Source: Hyphomicrobiales bacterium
GTDB lineage: Bacteria > Pseudomonadota > Alphaproteobacteria > Rhizobiales > JAJFHB01
Assembly (NCBI GenBank): GCA_021775755.1
Contig: JAJFHE010000041.1
Coordinates: 1-55,194 of the forward strand
DNA length: 55,194 nucleotides
Reading direction: 5' to 3'
The notes beneath the pieces are model-generated. The model searched no databases and had not been told where the DNA came from. It worked only from the letters and a program-made list of their open reading frames with translations. Below are positions 1 through 9,083 of this stretch, one piece after another. Position 1 is the first letter of the stretch. Each line of letters begins with the position of its first letter. The position numbers and the translations under genes are program-made.

Positions 1-393
1 ATTGACCAAGGCGCGGACTTTGGAAAAACAACCCATCAGGAGCCCGAGCGGGATCGCCACGATGCAGGCGGCCAGGAAGCTCACGAAGATCCGCATCGCC
101 GAGATCGCGACATCGCTGTGGAACTCTTTCTCGGTGAACAGTGATACCAGCGTCGATATCACATGTTGCGGCGAGGGCAGAAAACGCTGGCTCTCCACGG
201 CCGTCAGATAATGGCCAACAAGCCAGAGAAGGAAAAAACCGGTGGCGCCGATGAGACCCAGTACCATGGTCTCGGTCGGGCTGGTCGGACTCAGCAGTCT
301 AAGCCACTGCGTACGCTTGGCAGTGGGAGCAACGGCGGCCACCTGCTTTTCAGGCGCCCCCTGCACCGTGCTGTCACTTGCCGTTCCGCTCAT
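1..393 (-). CDS. ABC transporter permease, NitT/TauT (SsuC/TauC) type, 5' part only
   Basis: Reading the minus strand from the ATG at 393 gives 131 codons with no stop before the window edge, so only the N-terminal half is present. A Ser/Ala/Thr-rich tail of about 45 residues is followed by a first membrane segment (around residues 50-65, containing GFFLLWL). Next come the periplasmic FLPSPQHVISTL motif typical of NitT/TauT permeases and the start of the permease domain, with IFVSFLAACIVAIPLGLLMG as second membrane segment. GGGGAG lies just upstream of the ATG as a ribosome site. The family imports nitrate, sulfonates, taurine or pyrimidine precursors; the substrate cannot be told here. It diverges from the LysR gene at 547, its probable regulator. 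Confidence 0.85.
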   Translation of the reverse strand, partial: MSGTASDSTVQGAPEKQVAAVAPTAKRTQWLRLLSPTSPTETMVLGLIGATGFFLLWLVGHYLTAVESQRFLPSPQHVISTLVSLFTEKEFHSDVAISAMRIFVSFLAACIVAIPLGLLMGCFSKVRALVN

Positions 394-546
394 CTCGTTC
401 TCCCCGTCGAGCCTGTTCCTCACAACTCAGCTGGCGGTGAGCAACGTGGACCGCGATCACCTTGCAGAAAATCGCTGAGTCACCACCTTTACATTGGGGT
501 TTCTGAATGTATTGTTACCCTGTGTACCGCAACCGGAGCGTTCCAA

Positions 547-1476
547 ATGGTTTACAGGCTGAGCAATGTGGACATTCGTCTGCTGCATGTATACCGCGCG
601 GTCGTGGAGTGCCGGGGCTTCACCAACGCCCAGTCCGTACTCAACGTCGGCCAGCCGACAATCAGCAATCACATCTCTCAGTTGGAAGACCGCCTCGGCA
701 TCAGGCTATGCGAACGCGGGCGCACGGGTTTTCGTCTGACGCCAAAGGGCGAGCGTGTCTACAAGGAAGTCGTTCAACTGTTCCGCGCCCATGAGAGTTT
801 TCAAAACGCAACGTTGGAACTCAAGGGAAAACTCAGCGGTTTCTTGAGCATTGCCGTCATCGATAATGTCGTTACCGATCCCAAATGCCCGATCGTACGG
901 GCGCTCAATCTGTTCAATAAAAGATCGAACGAGGTAATTTTTCGACTCGAAATCATGAACCCGACGGACATTGGCCGCGCGGTTCTGGAAAGAGACCTCG
1001 ATGTTGCTATCGCCACGTTCGACTACCATGTGCCCGGCCTAACGTATGAAAAGATCTACACGGAACCAAATGTCCTCGCCTGTGGCCGCGACCACGCGAT
1101 ATTCGATCTCGAAGATGAAGCGGAGGTTCGCGAGGCCGTGCGTGAATCGCGGAAAGTGACCCGGTCATATCTTGAAAGGCGCGACCTCTTTCCACTTGGG
1201 CAGGATGACGGCATCGCCCATGCCGTTGTCGACAACCTGGAAGCCGAGGCCTTGCTCATACTTGGTGGCGGCCACATCGGCTTTCTGCCAAACCACTATG
1301 CGGAGACCTGGACCCAAAAAGGACAGATGCGGGCAATCCTGCCGCATGAGTACGAGTACTTTTCGGACTTTTTCATTGTGACCAGAAAATCCCCGCGGCG
1401 TTCCCTTATCGTTGAAACGTTTCTTTCCGATTTGAGGGAAGCGGCGGATCATCCCGCCACCCTGGCTGCCGAGTAG
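547..1476 (+). CDS. LysR-family transcriptional regulator
   Basis: A 309-aa protein. The N-terminal winged helix (about residues 8-65) contains the usual TNAQSVLNVGQPTISNHISQ recognition region and then an LTPKGERVY stretch. A periplasmic-binding-like effector domain fills the rest (about 92-300). The frame stays open far upstream, but the ATG at 547 places the helix-turn-helix at the normal distance from the N-terminus; the upstream extension is low-complexity and has no homology I recognise. It is divergent from the ABC permease gene with about 150 bases between them, the classic LysR-target layout, so control of that transporter is inferred. It converges on the SDR gene with a 10-base gap. 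Effector unknown. Confidence 0.88.
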   Translation: MVYRLSNVDIRLLHVYRAVVECRGFTNAQSVLNVGQPTISNHISQLEDRLGIRLCERGRTGFRLTPKGERVYKEVVQLFRAHESFQNATLELKGKLSGFLSIAVIDNVVTDPKCPIVRALNLFNKRSNEVIFRLEIMNPTDIGRAVLERDLDVAIATFDYHVPGLTYEKIYTEPNVLACGRDHAIFDLEDEAEVREAVRESRKVTRSYLERRDLFPLGQDDGIAHAVVDNLEAEALLILGGGHIGFLPNHYAETWTQKGQMRAILPHEYEYFSDFFIVTRKSPRRSLIVETFLSDLREAADHPATLAAE

Positions 1477-1486
1477 CGCTTGCCGC

Positions 1487-2224
1487 TCACGGCATGACAC
1501 TGCCGCCGTTCACTCCCAGCCCCTGGCCGGTAATGTACCGTGCGCCGGGGCCGGCCAGGAATGCCGCCACCTCTGCGACTTCGCCCGCCTGACCGAACCG
1601 CCGCAACGGAATATCGAGTTCCCGCTCACGCCATTCCGCACTCATTGTTTCGGCGCCCAGCATGTCGGTATCAATGGGGCCGGGACAAAGGGCATTGACG
1701 AGAATGTGCGGCGCAAATTCGCGCGCCCATGAGCGCATCAATCCGAGCACACCGTGTTTGGAGGCAACATAGGGCGAGAATGTCTCACGCCCGGTATAGG
1801 CGAGGTCCGACGCCGTCAGAATGACCCGGCCGCCGCCGTTCGGCAACATCGCCCGGATCGCTTCGCGCCCGACCAGAAACGTACCGCGCAGGTTTACCGC
1901 CAGTACGCGGTCGAAATCGGACGTCGCGGTCTCGAGCAACGGCGCTTCGTGAATGATGCCCGCGCAATGAACCAGGACGTCAAGCTTCGGCGACCACTCA
2001 TGCAGCCGGCCCATGAGGTCGGCCACCGACGCTTCATCGGCGACATCGCAAAGCCCCTGCCCGCCGCAGGGCGCGCTATCGGCGAACTCCGCCAGTGTGT
2101 CATCGCAAGCCTTCATGTCCGCGCAGAACACAGCCGCACCTTGTTGCGCCAATGCCACGGCACAAGCGCGGCCAATGCCCCCGGCAGCTCCGGTAACGAG
2201 CGCGCGTTTGCCTTTCAACACCAC
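1487..2224 (-). CDS. Short-chain dehydrogenase/reductase (SDR), classical type
   Basis: A 245-aa classical SDR. The N-terminal Rossmann motif TGAAGGIG (about residues 11-18), the NAG-like HCAG, the catalytic serine in ILTASDLAY, YVASK (catalytic Tyr and Lys) and the PGPIDTDM segment after the active site are all present. Length is normal for the family. The start is a GTG preceded by GGGAGGA at good spacing, and a second GTG follows immediately. It probably oxidises or reduces a small alcohol, sugar or acyl substrate with NAD(P)H; substrate unassigned. It may belong functionally with the ABC transporter and LysR genes to its left, but nothing in the sequence proves that. Confidence 0.88.
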   Translation of the reverse strand: MVLKGKRALVTGAAGGIGRACAVALAQQGAAVFCADMKACDDTLAEFADSAPCGGQGLCDVADEASVADLMGRLHEWSPKLDVLVHCAGIIHEAPLLETATSDFDRVLAVNLRGTFLVGREAIRAMLPNGGGRVILTASDLAYTGRETFSPYVASKHGVLGLMRSWAREFAPHILVNALCPGPIDTDMLGAETMSAEWRERELDIPLRRFGQAGEVAEVAAFLAGPGARYITGQGLGVNGGSVMP

Positions 2225-2354
2225 CTTGTCCTCCCACGATCCGTCGGCGGCGCAACACTATCCCAACCGGTACTGCAAGGGCATGCGTCAGAATTCAATG
2301 CATGGATTGTCGCGGAGCTATGTATGAGAGCGACGCAAGGCCGCAACTCTCAAC

Positions 2355-3737
2355 TCAATAGGCGCAATCGGAGAACACGCGGTCGATGTCTCCTCCCCAC
2401 TCGCCATCGTACAGCGCGAGGAGTTCCTCCGCCGGGGTGCGGCCATCCTCGAGGATGGTTTCAACCGCATTTAGGAAGTGCGCCTCGCTGTCGCCAAAGC
2501 GATCAAGGCGGTTGCGCGCGGTGAGACCTGCACGGGCGATGTCGATCATTTCACGGCCGATATCCAGAACCGTGCCGGAGCGAAACGGCGTGGAGAGTGC
2601 GGTAACCGGCACCTGATCGCGCAAGGCCTGGCGCTCCTCGTCGGTCCAATCCTTGACGAGGTCCCAGGCTGCATCGAGCGCCGTCTGGTCATAGAGCAGG
2701 CCGACCCAGACGGCCGGCAGAGCGCACAGCCTGCGCCAGGGACCGCCGTCGGCGCCGCGCATTTCGATGAAACGCTTGAGGCGCACTTCGGGGAAGATCG
2801 TGGTGAGGTGATCTACCCAGTCGTCCTTGGTGGGCATCTCGCCTTCGTGGCCTTCAAGTTTGCCGGCCATCAGATCGCGGAACGATTTTCCTGATACATC
2901 GTTATAGACGCCGTCGCGGTAAAGGAAGTACATCGGCACGTCGAGCGCATAGTCGGCGTAGGCTTCGAACCCGAAACCTTCGTCGAACACCCATGGCAGC
3001 ATGCCGGTGCGGTCGGGATCGGTATCGCGCCAGATTTCGCTTCTGAAACTCTGAAAGCCGTTCGGCTTGCCTTCCGTGAACGGCGAATTTGCAAACAGCG
3101 CGGTGACGATGGGTTGCAACGCGAGGCCGACGCGCAATTTCTTGATCATGTCGGCTTCGGACGAAAAGTCGAGATTGACCTGCACGGTGCAGGACCTGAA
3201 CATCATATCGCGACCGAGATTGCCCTTTTTGGCCATGTACTCGCGCATGATGCGGTAGCGTCCCTTCGGCATGATCGGCGTCTCATCCATCGTCCATTTC
3301 GGCGAAACGCCAAGGCCGAGAAAGCCGATGCCCAGCTCATCGCCCACTTCGCGCACCTGGGCGAGATGGGTGTTCACCTCATCGCAGGTCTCGTGCAGGG
3401 TTTCGAGCGGCGCACCGGAGAGTTCGAACTGGCCACCCGGCTCAAGCGACACGGTTCCGCCGCCCTCTTCGGCCGGCTGCATCAGGCCGATGATTTGGTC
3501 TTTCTCCAGCACCGGTTCCCAGCCAAAGCGCTGGTGAAGACCTTCAAGCATCGCTCGAACACCACGGTCGGTATCATGCGGGATCGGGGTCAGGGTGTCG
3601 GTATGAAATCCGAACTTCTCATGCTCGGTGCCGATGCGCCAGGCTTCCGGCGGCTTGCAGCCGGCTTCGATGTAGTCCACGAGGTCCTGGAAGGATTCAA
3701 GCGGGGTGGTGTCGGCGGCGGCCGTTTTGGTCGACAT
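2355..3737 (-). CDS. gshA: Glutamate-cysteine ligase, plant/alphaproteobacterial type (GCS2)
   Basis: A 460-aa protein catalysing the ATP-dependent ligation of glutamate and cysteine, the first step of glutathione synthesis, in the cytosol. The N-terminal [12 protein letters not shown], the [20 protein letters not shown] block, the [13 protein letters not shown] stretch and the [16 protein letters not shown] region are hallmarks of the plant-like GCS2 class shared by Rhizobiales; the length is as expected. ATG start. It lies 138 bases downstream of rsmE on the same strand, an order conserved in rhizobia, so co-transcription is plausible. A small dyad (TCGCAC-GCC-GTGCGA, 3782-3796) lies in the rsmE-gshA gap. 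Confidence 0.95.
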   Translation of the reverse strand: MSTKTAAADTTPLESFQDLVDYIEAGCKPPEAWRIGTEHEKFGFHTDTLTPIPHDTDRGVRAMLEGLHQRFGWEPVLEKDQIIGLMQPAEEGGGTVSLEPGGQFELSGAPLETLHETCDEVNTHLAQVREVGDELGIGFLGLGVSPKWTMDETPIMPKGRYRIMREYMAKKGNLGRDMMFRSCTVQVNLDFSSEADMIKKLRVGLALQPIVTALFANSPFTEGKPNGFQSFRSEIWRDTDPDRTGMLPWVFDEGFGFEAYADYALDVPMYFLYRDGVYNDVSGKSFRDLMAGKLEGHEGEMPTKDDWVDHLTTIFPEVRLKRFIEMRGADGGPWRRLCALPAVWVGLLYDQTALDAAWDLVKDWTDEERQALRDQVPVTALSTPFRSGTVLDIGREMIDIARAGLTARNRLDRFGDSEAHFLNAVETILEDGRTPAEELLALYDGEWGGDIDRVFSDCAY

Positions 3738-3875
3738 GAAGCTCTCTCGCTCCCTTTCAGACTGCGGCCGTTGGGCTGTCGTCGCACGCCGTGCGAGCCA
3801 CTGGCGTCGGTCGGTTCAATTTAGGTAGCTCTATCGCCGATTCCAAGTCACAGCAAGCATCACGTGCACATACAC

Positions 3876-4628
3876 TCATCGCCAGTCGCCGATCGCCGCC
3901 TGCACCACGGCAAGTGCTGCGACCGCAGCCGTGTCGGCGCGCATGATGCGTGGCCCGAGCGATATGGCGGTGACGAATGGCGCGGCACGGAGCAAGCCGC
4001 ACTCGTCTTCTGAAAATCCGCCCTCCGGTCCGATGAAAAGACCGAGGGGCCGGCCGGCGAGCAACCACAGGGCGTCAAGCGGCGAGGTTTGTTCGGCGGC
4101 TTCATCGCAAAAAATCAACGCACGCTCATCCGGCCAGCGCTCGAGCAGATCGGAGAGCTTTGCCGGTTCGCGAACATCCGGCACGCTCAGCATGTTGCAT
4201 TGTTCCGCCGCTTCCGCCGCATTGGCGCGCATGCGCTCAAGGTTGACTCGCTGCGGCACCGTAAAGGCGGTCAGAGCAGGCTGCAGAACGGAAGCGCCCA
4301 TCTCGGTTGCCTTTTGCACCATATAATCGAGGCGGGCGTGTTTCAGGGGAGCGAACAGCAAATGCAGATCCGTTCCGCCGGTTTGTTCGCGTGTGCAGGC
4401 GCGGCAGGCAACAGTGGCGGATTTCTTGCCGAGTTCCGACACCTCGCCGCGCCATTCGCCGTCACGGCCATTGAAGAGACGCAAGGCCGCGCCCGGTTTC
4501 AACCGCATGACATTGCGCAGGTAATGCGCCTGTTCAGGACTAAGAGTGACGTCCATGCCGGCGCCAAGGCCGCCCGGCACATAGAGTCTTTGTTCCCTGG
4601 CGGTTTGGCGTGTTGAAGACGTGGTCAT
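3876..4628 (-). CDS. rsmE: 16S rRNA m3U1498 methyltransferase RsmE
   Basis: A 250-aa SPOUT-class methyltransferase that modifies U1498 of 16S rRNA. The N-terminal PUA-like part carries RLYVPGG and HYLRNVMRL. The SPOUT part carries KHARLDYMVQKATEMGA, EAAEQC and FIGPEGGFSEDE (the knot that binds S-adenosylmethionine), ending with SLGPRIMRADTAAVAALA. All are diagnostic. The frame opens further upstream to 4742, but the ATG at 4628 (MTTSSTRQ) gives the usual family length; the upstream extension runs into the divergent ubiA start. Minus-strand partner of gshA. Confidence 0.93.
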   Translation of the reverse strand: MTTSSTRQTAREQRLYVPGGLGAGMDVTLSPEQAHYLRNVMRLKPGAALRLFNGRDGEWRGEVSELGKKSATVACRACTREQTGGTDLHLLFAPLKHARLDYMVQKATEMGASVLQPALTAFTVPQRVNLERMRANAAEAAEQCNMLSVPDVREPAKLSDLLERWPDERALIFCDEAAEQTSPLDALWLLAGRPLGLFIGPEGGFSEDECGLLRAAPFVTAISLGPRIMRADTAAVAALAVVQAAIGDWR

Positions 4629-4711
4629 GGATGCAATGCCGAACGGTGTTTTGCGGAAAGCCCGCAAGCTCAATGGTTGGCCGAACCCTGTTTTCGCGCT
4701 AAGTGGTGACC

Positions 4712-5671
4712 ATGTCCACAGGCGAGACCACTTCTCCGACACCCGAGCCGCAACAGGTCGCGGATGCGCCGAAGCGCAACTGGGTCGATCTCTACGCGCC
4801 CGCCCCGCTCAGACCCTACTGCCGCCTGGGCCGGCTTGACCGCCCGATCGGCACCTGGCTGCTGCTCTGGCCGTGTCTGTGGTCGGTGGCGCTTGCCAAC
4901 CACTGGCAGGGCCGCGCCTGGCCGGATATCTGGTTGCTGGTGTTGTTTGCCATTGGCGCCGTCGCCATGCGCGGCTCGGGATGTACCTACAATGACCTCG
5001 TTGACCGCGAGTTCGACGCAAAGGTCGCCCGCACGCGCTCGCGGCCGATCCCGAGCGGGCAGGTTTCGGTGTTCGCGGCCAAGGCTTTTCTCGTCTTTCA
5101 GGCACTCGTCGGACTTCTTGTGCTCTTGCAGTTCAACATGTTCGCGGTCTGGCTCGGCATCGCGTCGCTTGCCATTGTCGCGGTCTATCCGTTCATGAAG
5201 CGCATCACCTACTGGCCACAGATCGTGCTTGGGCTGGCATTCAACTGGGGCGCCCTGCTCGGCTGGGCCGCTGTCGCAGGCGAACTGCATGCGGCCGCTA
5301 TGGTCATGTATGTGGCGGGAATTTCCTGGACGCTTGGCTACGACACGATCTACGCCCATCAGGACAAGGAAGACGATCTCCTGATAGGCCTCAAATCGAC
5401 CGCCCTTAAACTGGGTGCCCAGACGCGCGGCTGGCTCATCGGCTTTTTTGCCGTTGCGCTGGCAGGTCTTGGACTTTCGGGCGTGCTCGCCGGTGCGGGT
5501 ACCGTCTTTCTCGTCGGCATCGCCTGTGCCGCGGTCCACGCGGTCTGGCAGATTGCCACGCTCGACATCAACAATCCCGAGCGCTGCCTGACACTCTTCC
5601 GCGCCAACCGCGATTTCGGCCTGATCGTCTTTGCGGCGATCGTTGCCGATGGATACCTGCTCAACACGTAA
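4712..5671 (+). CDS. ubiA: 4-hydroxybenzoate polyprenyltransferase UbiA
   Basis: A 319-aa integral membrane prenyltransferase that attaches the polyprenyl tail to 4-hydroxybenzoate in ubiquinone synthesis. The first Asp-rich motif NDLVDREFD (about residues 94-102), followed by the ARTRSRPIPSG segment, and the second motif GYDTIYAHQDKEDD (about 209-222) are the two Mg-diphosphate sites. Between and after them are about eight hydrophobic segments. A GTG nine bases upstream (4703) is an alternative start; the ATG at 4712 was preferred. Divergent from rsmE, as in rhizobia. The stop codon TAA overlaps by one base a copy of the ATACCAAGGGC repeat motif. Confidence 0.95.
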   Translation: MSTGETTSPTPEPQQVADAPKRNWVDLYAPAPLRPYCRLGRLDRPIGTWLLLWPCLWSVALANHWQGRAWPDIWLLVLFAIGAVAMRGSGCTYNDLVDREFDAKVARTRSRPIPSGQVSVFAAKAFLVFQALVGLLVLLQFNMFAVWLGIASLAIVAVYPFMKRITYWPQIVLGLAFNWGALLGWAAVAGELHAAAMVMYVAGISWTLGYDTIYAHQDKEDDLLIGLKSTALKLGAQTRGWLIGFFAVALAGLGLSGVLAGAGTVFLVGIACAAVHAVWQIATLDINNPERCLTLFRANRDFGLIVFAAIVADGYLLNT

Positions 5672-5681
5672 TACCAAGGGC
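5671..5681 (+). repeat. Solo copy of the ATACCAAGGGC repeat terminus
   Basis: ATACCAAGGGC begins on the last base of the ubiA stop codon. The same core, TACCAAGGGC, occurs at 9067 and, inverted, at 18976, and it forms both ends of the palindromic element at 20475-20736. Here the homology does not extend past the 11-mer, so this is either a worn terminus or a short recurrent signal. It sits in a tail-to-tail junction. Confidence 0.6.
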
Positions 5682-5768
5682 ACCGGCGTTCCACCCACCA
5701 AACCATCGGGCATTTTCAGCAAACAGCTGGAAATCGACTGATGTCGACCCACCGGCGACACAATGCAA

Positions 5769-5805
5769 AACGGGCGGCCTCTCAACTGCGAGAGAACCGC
5801 CCGTT
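5769..5805 (-). terminator. Intrinsic terminator hairpin between convergent genes
   Basis: AACGGGCGG (5769-5777) pairs perfectly with CCGCCCGTT (5797-5805). Inside it a CTCTC/GAGAG stem closes a six-base loop. On the minus strand the hairpin is followed by TTTTGCATTG, so it best serves the gene at 5826-6440. It may also stop ubiA transcripts, although the plus side lacks a clean U tract. Confidence 0.75.
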
Positions 5806-5825
5806 CTGCGTAATGTTTCAATGTG

Positions 5826-6440
5826 TCAGTAAGACTGAGGACCGGCCTCTTCCGATACCGCTACCGGCGCATTCGAGGCGCGCCAGCTTGACGATGGCAT
5901 CCAGGTTCCCCGGCCAAGCCGTTCAGACGGCAGACGGCGCGGCTGTGCCTGGCGCTGCATCAGGCGGCCCATTCCGTGGAACGGATCTCGCAGGCGTGCG
6001 CAGCCATCAAGTACTTTCGGCGAGATGCCGAGAGCGGCGCTCCAGGCTGTCCAGTAGCTCGCCAGACCTTCGACGTCGGTCTGGATGCATACCGGAACCT
6101 GTACACCGTGCTCGGCTGAATAAAGGCTCAGACCGACCATGACATTGGCATCTTCGGAATGCGACAGCGCACCCCAAAGAACCACGTCGGTAAAGTCCTC
6201 GTAAGGAATTTCACGCGGCAGATGCGTCACGGCGCCTTCGCGGCGCTCTATTTTGACGGCATCGTCACCGAGCGTAACCTTCCACTCAACTTCTGTTCCC
6301 GCTTCGTCGTGGCTCCTGTCCATCAGCGCATAACGTGCGGTAAGATCGGCGGGGCCGACCAAGAAACTCTGATCGATCCATCTGGCGCCGTTTTCAGGCC
6401 AGGCCAGACCTTCTGCAATATGGCAATTCGGCGATTTCAT
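5826..6440 (-). CDS. Conserved hypothetical protein, probably DUF6101 family
   Basis: A 204-aa soluble-looking protein with no signal peptide or membrane segment. A two-part layout is visible: an N-terminal beta-rich part (residues 20-110, with ITLARY-like ALMDRS and VKIERREGAV strands) and a PVCIQTDVEGLASYWTAWSA stretch, then a basic, low-complexity C-terminal tail (about 150-204). Its position between ubiA and pmbA matches the place where rhizobial genomes carry a DUF6101 gene, which is the main reason for the family suggestion. Function unknown. It converges on ubiA across a strong hairpin terminator. Confidence 0.6.
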   Translation of the reverse strand: MKSPNCHIAEGLAWPENGARWIDQSFLVGPADLTARYALMDRSHDEAGTEVEWKVTLGDDAVKIERREGAVTHLPREIPYEDFTDVVLWGALSHSEDANVMVGLSLYSAEHGVQVPVCIQTDVEGLASYWTAWSAALGISPKVLDGCARLRDPFHGMGRLMQRQAQPRRLPSERLGRGTWMPSSSWRASNAPVAVSEEAGPQSY

Positions 6441-6664
6441 TTTTCTTGTCCCTTTGACGCCATCCCATGAGCGGCAACATAGCAGCGAAGGTTTTGAATG
6501 ATCTTAAGAAGGTCGGTTAACGGAAAGTGATTATCGGGAGGCTGCAAATAAGCTTAAAAACCTTTGAACGCGGACGTTTCCAATTGCGCCGAGGGTTGCT
6601 AGAAACGCCCCACGCAAATGCAGGTCTGGCGATTTGCAGACCCTTCAAAAGACAGGACAATCAG

Positions 6665-8005
6665 GTGCACGCAGACAAGCTGACGGAGATTGCCGCGCTC
6701 GCGGTCGAAAGCGCACGCAAACACGGCGCCGACGCGGCCGATGCGGTGATCGTGGAGGGTTCCTCGCTCAGCGCCGGATGCCGCATGGGTAAAATGGAGG
6801 ACATCGAAAGTTCCGAAGTGCGCGATCTGGGATTGCGCGTCTTTGTCGGCAAGGCGCAGGCGAATGTTTCAACAACCGACTTTTCAATCGACCCCCTGGG
6901 CGAGCTTGCCGAACGCGCCGTCGCCATGGCCAAGGCCTCGCCGGAAGATCCCTATTGCGGTCTCGCCGACCCGGCACTGCACGCCACACAACTGCCGGAG
7001 CTTGACCTTTTCGACGACACGAGCGTTCCGACCGAAGATCTGCAGCACCTCGCACTGCAGGCGGAAAACGCCGCCCTTGAGACATCCGGCATTAGCAACT
7101 CGCTCGGCGCCGGCGCCACAACCGGCATGGCCGGTATTGCGCTGGTTACATCGGATGGTTTTTCGGGCGCCTATCGCAGTTCCGGATTTTCGCTGTCCTG
7201 TGCCGTTGTCGCCGGCGAAGGCACAGGCATGGAACGCGACTACGATTACTCCCGAGTGCTGCATTTCAGCGACCTTGAAGACGCCGTCGCAATTGGTGCA
7301 AGTGCGGCTGAACGCACGCTAAAACGGCTGAACCCGCGGAAAGTACCGTCCCAAACCGCAACGGTGGTGTTCGACCCGCGTGTCTCGGGCGGGCTTCTCA
7401 GCCATTTCTCCTCGGCAATCTCCGGCGCCGCCATCGCCCGCGGCACGAGCTTTCTGAAGGATCACCTGAACCGGGAGGTGTTCGGCAAACCGGTCAGCAT
7501 CGTCGATGACCCGCATCGCCCACGAGGTCTGAGGTCAAAGCCGTTTGACGGCGAAGGCGTTGCGAATGCGCACCGGGTGCTTGTTGAAGACGGCGTGCTT
7601 CAAACCTGGCTGATGGACAGCCGTTCGGCCCGCCAGCTCGGCCTTGCCTCCACAGGACATGCGTCGCGCGGCACAACGGCACCGCCCTCGCCGTCGGCAA
7701 CAAATCTCTTTATGGAGCCGGGCGATGTGACGCGCGAGGAACTGATCGGCGGCATCGCGAACGGTTTCTACGTGACCGACATGATCGGCATGGGTGTCAA
7801 TGCGGTGACCGGCGACTACAGCCGCGGCGCGGCCGGGTTCTGGATCGAGAACGGTGCGCTGACCTACGCGGTGAGCGAGGTGACGATTGCCGGCAATCTC
7901 ATCGATATGTTCGCCCGTATCACACCGGCCAACGATCTTGAGTTCCGCTATGGCACCAATGCCCCAACACTTGCGGTGGAAGGAATGACCATTGCCGGCG
8001 CTTGA
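6665..8005 (+). CDS. pmbA: TldD/PmbA-family metalloprotease subunit (TldE/PmbA)
   Basis: A 446-aa protein starting at the GTG at 6665 (VHADKLTEIA), close to the 450 residues of E. coli PmbA. An earlier in-frame GTG at 6527 would add 46 residues without family resemblance. Features seen: an N-terminal domain with GLRVFVGKAQANVSTTDFS, the central SGGLLSHFSSAISGAAI block, the GTTAPPSPSATNLFMEPG segment and the glycine-rich C-terminal GMGVNAVTGDYSRGAAGFW. PmbA (TldE) forms a heterodimer with TldD. In that pair TldD carries the zinc HExxxH site, while PmbA has none, and none is visible here. Its role is processing of small peptides. It overlaps the phosphatase gene downstream by 14 bases. Confidence 0.92.
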   Translation: MHADKLTEIAALAVESARKHGADAADAVIVEGSSLSAGCRMGKMEDIESSEVRDLGLRVFVGKAQANVSTTDFSIDPLGELAERAVAMAKASPEDPYCGLADPALHATQLPELDLFDDTSVPTEDLQHLALQAENAALETSGISNSLGAGATTGMAGIALVTSDGFSGAYRSSGFSLSCAVVAGEGTGMERDYDYSRVLHFSDLEDAVAIGASAAERTLKRLNPRKVPSQTATVVFDPRVSGGLLSHFSSAISGAAIARGTSFLKDHLNREVFGKPVSIVDDPHRPRGLRSKPFDGEGVANAHRVLVEDGVLQTWLMDSRSARQLGLASTGHASRGTTAPPSPSATNLFMEPGDVTREELIGGIANGFYVTDMIGMGVNAVTGDYSRGAAGFWIENGALTYAVSEVTIAGNLIDMFARITPANDLEFRYGTNAPTLAVEGMTIAGA

Positions 8006-8801
8006 ACGATATGACGGGAGTTCGGATTTCGACCTCCTGCGCGACGCCGTGCGCGAGGCGGGCGCGGCTGCCCGGGAAATGTTCGAGAGTGGCGTCGAGC
8101 ACTGGAACAAGGCCGATGGCACTCCGGTAAGCCAAGCGGACCTTACCGTCGACACGCTCCTGAGAGAGCGGCTCCTGCAGGGCCGCCACGGTTATGGCTG
8201 GCTTTCGGAAGAAACGCACGATGAGCCCTCCCGCCTGCTGCGCAGTCGCGTCTGGGTGGTCGACCCCATAGACGGCACGCGCGCCTTTCTGCGCGGCGAC
8301 CCGCACTGGACCATCAGCGTCGCGCTGGTCGAAGCCGGCAGGCCCGTGCTAGCGGCGGTGTTCAATCCTGTAACGGATGAGTTCTTCGAGGCCGTCGCGG
8401 GCGGCGGCGCGCGGCGCAACGGCGACACCATCAAGGCAAGCGGGCGCTCGGACCTTGAGGGCAGCCGCATTCTGATCCACAAGGATGTCGCCCGGAGCAA
8501 AACCTGGCACACCCCATGGCCGGACATGGCGCGGGAAATGCGCAATTCGGTGGCCTACCGTTTGTGCCTCGTCGCGGCGGGCACTTTCGATGCCACCATG
8601 GTCATGAGCGCCAAATCCGAATGGGATCTGGCCGGCGGCGACCTGATCGTGCACGAGGCGGGCGGACGCGTCACGACCCATGCGGGCGACGACTTTGCCT
8701 ACAATCAGGCCAATTCACGGGTGCCCAACGTTGTCGCGGCGGGACCTGGCCTTTATGACGAGTTACTGGACCGTGCGCAGCGCCGGCGCAAACGCACCTG
8801 A
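7992..8801 (+). CDS. Inositol monophosphatase / 3'(2'),5'-bisphosphate nucleotidase family protein
   Basis: A 269-aa member of the Li+-sensitive, Mg2+-dependent phosphatase superfamily. Metal ligands are visible in order: SEET (about 72-75), DPIDGT (91-96) and WDLAGGD (211-217). The start is a TTG inside the end of pmbA, supported by a strong GGAAGGA a few bases upstream and by the lack of a better start before the conserved N-terminus. Substrate could be inositol phosphate, histidinol phosphate or PAP (CysQ role); the sequence does not separate these. Translationally coupled to pmbA and followed after 21 bases by the DUF4170 gene, a known rhizobial neighbour. Confidence 0.88.
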   Translation: MPALERYDGSSDFDLLRDAVREAGAAAREMFESGVEHWNKADGTPVSQADLTVDTLLRERLLQGRHGYGWLSEETHDEPSRLLRSRVWVVDPIDGTRAFLRGDPHWTISVALVEAGRPVLAAVFNPVTDEFFEAVAGGGARRNGDTIKASGRSDLEGSRILIHKDVARSKTWHTPWPDMAREMRNSVAYRLCLVAAGTFDATMVMSAKSEWDLAGGDLIVHEAGGRVTTHAGDDFAYNQANSRVPNVVAAGPGLYDELLDRAQRRRKRT

Positions 8802-8822
8802 CCTGACGAGAGGAACGCAAAA

Positions 8823-9062
8823 ATGAGCGAACAGGAAAACCCCAGCCTCCCTCACCTCGTGTTCGGCGGTGAGCTCGTATCCCTGGACGACATCACGTTC
8901 AAGAGTTACGAAGATCTCGACATCGTCGGCATTTTTCCCGACTACCAGAGTGCCTACGATGCCTGGAAAAGTGCCGCCCAGCGCACCGTCGACAACGCCA
9001 ACATGCGCTATTTCATTGTGCACATCCACCGCCTGATGGATCCCGACGCGGATGAGGAATAA
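8823..9062 (+). CDS. DUF4170 domain small protein
   Basis: A 79-aa soluble protein covering one DUF4170 domain. Family hallmarks are LVFGGELVSLDDITF near the N-terminus, DIVGIFPDYQSAYDAWKS in the middle and NANMRYFIVHIHRLMDP at the end. An AGAGGAA ribosome site lies 8-10 bases before the ATG. Function unknown. It is the third gene of the pmbA-IMPase-DUF4170 operon, a conserved alphaproteobacterial arrangement. Its TAA is followed four bases later by a solo TACCAAGGGC repeat. Confidence 0.88.
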   Translation: MSEQENPSLPHLVFGGELVSLDDITFKSYEDLDIVGIFPDYQSAYDAWKSAAQRTVDNANMRYFIVHIHRLMDPDADEE

Positions 9063-9066
9063 GTAG

Positions 9067-9076
9067 TACCAAGGGC
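9067..9076 (+). repeat. Solo copy of the TACCAAGGGC repeat terminus
   Basis: TACCAAGGGC followed by AGCAAACTTA lies in the 21-base gap between two convergent genes (DUF4170 and DUF2093). It is the second of three isolated copies in tail-to-tail junctions. Homology to the longer element at 20475 does not clearly continue beyond GGCAGCAA (compare GGCGGCAA). Confidence 0.6.
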
Positions 9077-9083
9077 AGCAAAC

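Noticed and set aside
163-546. Extending the first LysR gene to an upstream start at 163
   Set aside because: The extra 128 residues look like out-of-frame sequence (Arg/Ser/Pro-rich) that is antisense to the ABC permease gene; the helix-turn-helix fits the ATG at 547.
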